Source: a virus
Reading direction: 5' to 3' (one strand)
DNA: 32,082 bases
Virus record (IMG/VR): IMGVR_UViG_3300035662_000107
Coordinates: 1-32,082 of that record
Shown here: positions 31,339 to 32,082 of the stretch, piece by piece
How the letters are laid out: every line of letters starts with the position of its first letter
Position numbering within the stretch: the first letter of the stretch is position 1
Position numbers and translations under genes: made by a program
Notes under the pieces: model-generated
Told to the model about the DNA's origin: nothing
Databases searched by the model: none
What the model saw: the letters and a program-made list of their open reading frames with translations, nothing else

Positions 31339-32082
31339 TCATCCCCAGTCAAACGAGCCATCCGATAAGCCGGTGGCGCGGTAGGCCTTGGTGTGTAGTG
31401 CGTCGAACGCTGCAACAAACGCGTCGACCTGGTCATCGTGTCTGTCTTTGATGCCTGTGAAGCTACAGACCTCGTCGACAAAGTCTCGCAGCCACGGCGC
31501 CTCGCGCGGCACGTGCACGCGTTGGCTTGACCACGCCGCCGCGGTCGAGGTCGCTCGTGAAAGCTTGTCCATCTTGGCCGGGTCGGGCCGAAACGGAATG
31601 CCCTCGCGGCGCAAGAAGTCCACGGTGCCCTTCTCGGTGCCGCCGATGTAGCCGTACAGCTTGGCACCTGGGAAGCGCTCGGTGAGCTCGCGAAGCGTTG
31701 CGGCAAACTCGGTTGCCTTGGCCTGCATGCGCCGCACGTCGAGCACGTACCATGCGTCGAGCTGCGCGTTGTGCGCCATGACTACCGCGACGCTGTAATC
31801 GGCGTAGCTGCTTTCGCTGTACGCGAGGTCGATGCCGATGCTCACTCGATAGGTCTCGGGCAGCTTGTCGTAGAACGACACTCCAGAGAAAAGCTGCCCA
31901 CCTCGAGGTCGCGGGCTGCCCATGTAGAGCGCCCACCAATCGTGCTCGCCGACGTCGCGGCGCACGCGCTCGAGGAACTTGGGCGGTCGCTTGTACCAGA
32001 GGCTCTTGCCCTCGTCGTCGAGCGCCGGGAGGTTGATGACCTCCCATGATTGCCCCTCTTGTCGAGCAAGCTCGCCGATGAG
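31339..32082 (-). CDS. terL: terminase large subunit, C-terminal nuclease part (partial)
   Basis: Only the last 247 residues are in the window; the frame stays open to the right edge, so the GTG at 31965 is not the start. The RNase H-like nuclease is clear: the first catalytic Asp in SIGIDLAYSE (residue 85 of the visible part) and the last Asp cluster RHDDQVDAFV (about 216-222). The N-terminal ATPase would lie beyond the edge. WWALYMGSPRPRGGQLFSG upstream of the nuclease is the usual linker in this family. It cuts concatemeric DNA during packaging. The downstream decoration-like gene begins 3 nt later. Confidence 0.85.
   Translation of the reverse strand, partial: LIGELARQEGQSWEVINLPALDDEGKSLWYKRPPKFLERVRRDVGEHDWWALYMGSPRPRGGQLFSGVSFYDKLPETYRVSIGIDLAYSESSYADYSVAVVMAHNAQLDAWYVLDVRRMQAKATEFAATLRELTERFPGAKLYGYIGGTEKGTVDFLRREGIPFRPDPAKMDKLSRATSTAAAWSSQRVHVPREAPWLRDFVDEVCSFTGIKDRHDDQVDAFVAAFDALHTKAYRATGLSDGSFDWG

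Noticed and set aside
1-32082. CRISPR array, tRNA, integrase, transposase, reverse transcriptase or attachment sites
   Set aside because: No spaced repeats, cloverleaf, recombinase or retroelement motifs seen. The region is almost fully coding for virion and lysis proteins, so a diversity-generating retroelement or insertion sequence is not supported.

Overview
The window is part of a tailed-phage genome (free phage or prophage; no integrase, transposase or host gene is visible). It is GC-rich and almost fully coding. Everything from about 2.1 kb to the right edge is on the minus strand and forms one long late operon read from right to left. The first 2 kb is on the plus strand and holds six small, probably early, genes. 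The two blocks converge on a hairpin at 2041-2065. A contractile tail with phage Mu-like baseplate and sheath proteins makes this a myovirus-type particle. A lipoprotein and two peptidoglycan-lytic proteins suggest a Gram-negative, high-GC host; the genus cannot be read from the sequence.

Layout in late transcription order (right to left). Packaging and head: terminase large subunit (cut by the window edge), a decoration-like protein, portal, MuF-like minor head protein, two small zinc-binding proteins, a beta-rich structural protein, scaffold, major capsid protein and a second decoration-like protein (31.3 to 24.9 kb). Connector and neck: five proteins recognised mainly by position (24.9 to 22.2 kb). 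Tail: sheath, tube, two chaperone-like proteins, an HK97 gp10-like protein and the tape measure (22.2 to 16.3 kb). Baseplate: a DNA-circulation/gpN-like protein with a LysM-like end, gpP-like hub, an unknown, gp45-like spike, gp46-like wedge, gp47/J-like wedge, an unknown and a gp48-like protein (16.3 to 9.9 kb). Fibres: two tandem 208-residue paralogues and a 602-residue fibre (9.9 to 6.8 kb). Lysis: holin candidate, one-helix membrane protein, lipoprotein, a secreted lysozyme-like protein, a small CxxC protein, and a lytic transglycosylase with an EF-hand loop (6.8 to 4.25 kb). The operon ends with a previously easy-to-miss 58-residue gene, a LamG-like protein of lower GC, a related 67-residue protein, an unknown, and a DUF6321-like protein.

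Many starts overlap the preceding stop (ATGA, GTGA or TGATG), which I used to correct several over-long reading frames.

The most unusual element is in the plus-strand block. Four separate transcription units each carry a sigma70-like promoter, then a near-identical element of about 20 nt (GGACACCCC-[AC or G]-AGCGGGACCG) at the start of the predicted transcript, then a ribosome binding site and a small gene. One of these genes encodes a ribbon-helix-helix protein. This resembles in concept the start-associated sequences of cluster K mycobacteriophages, with different sequence, and may be an undescribed coordinated control system.
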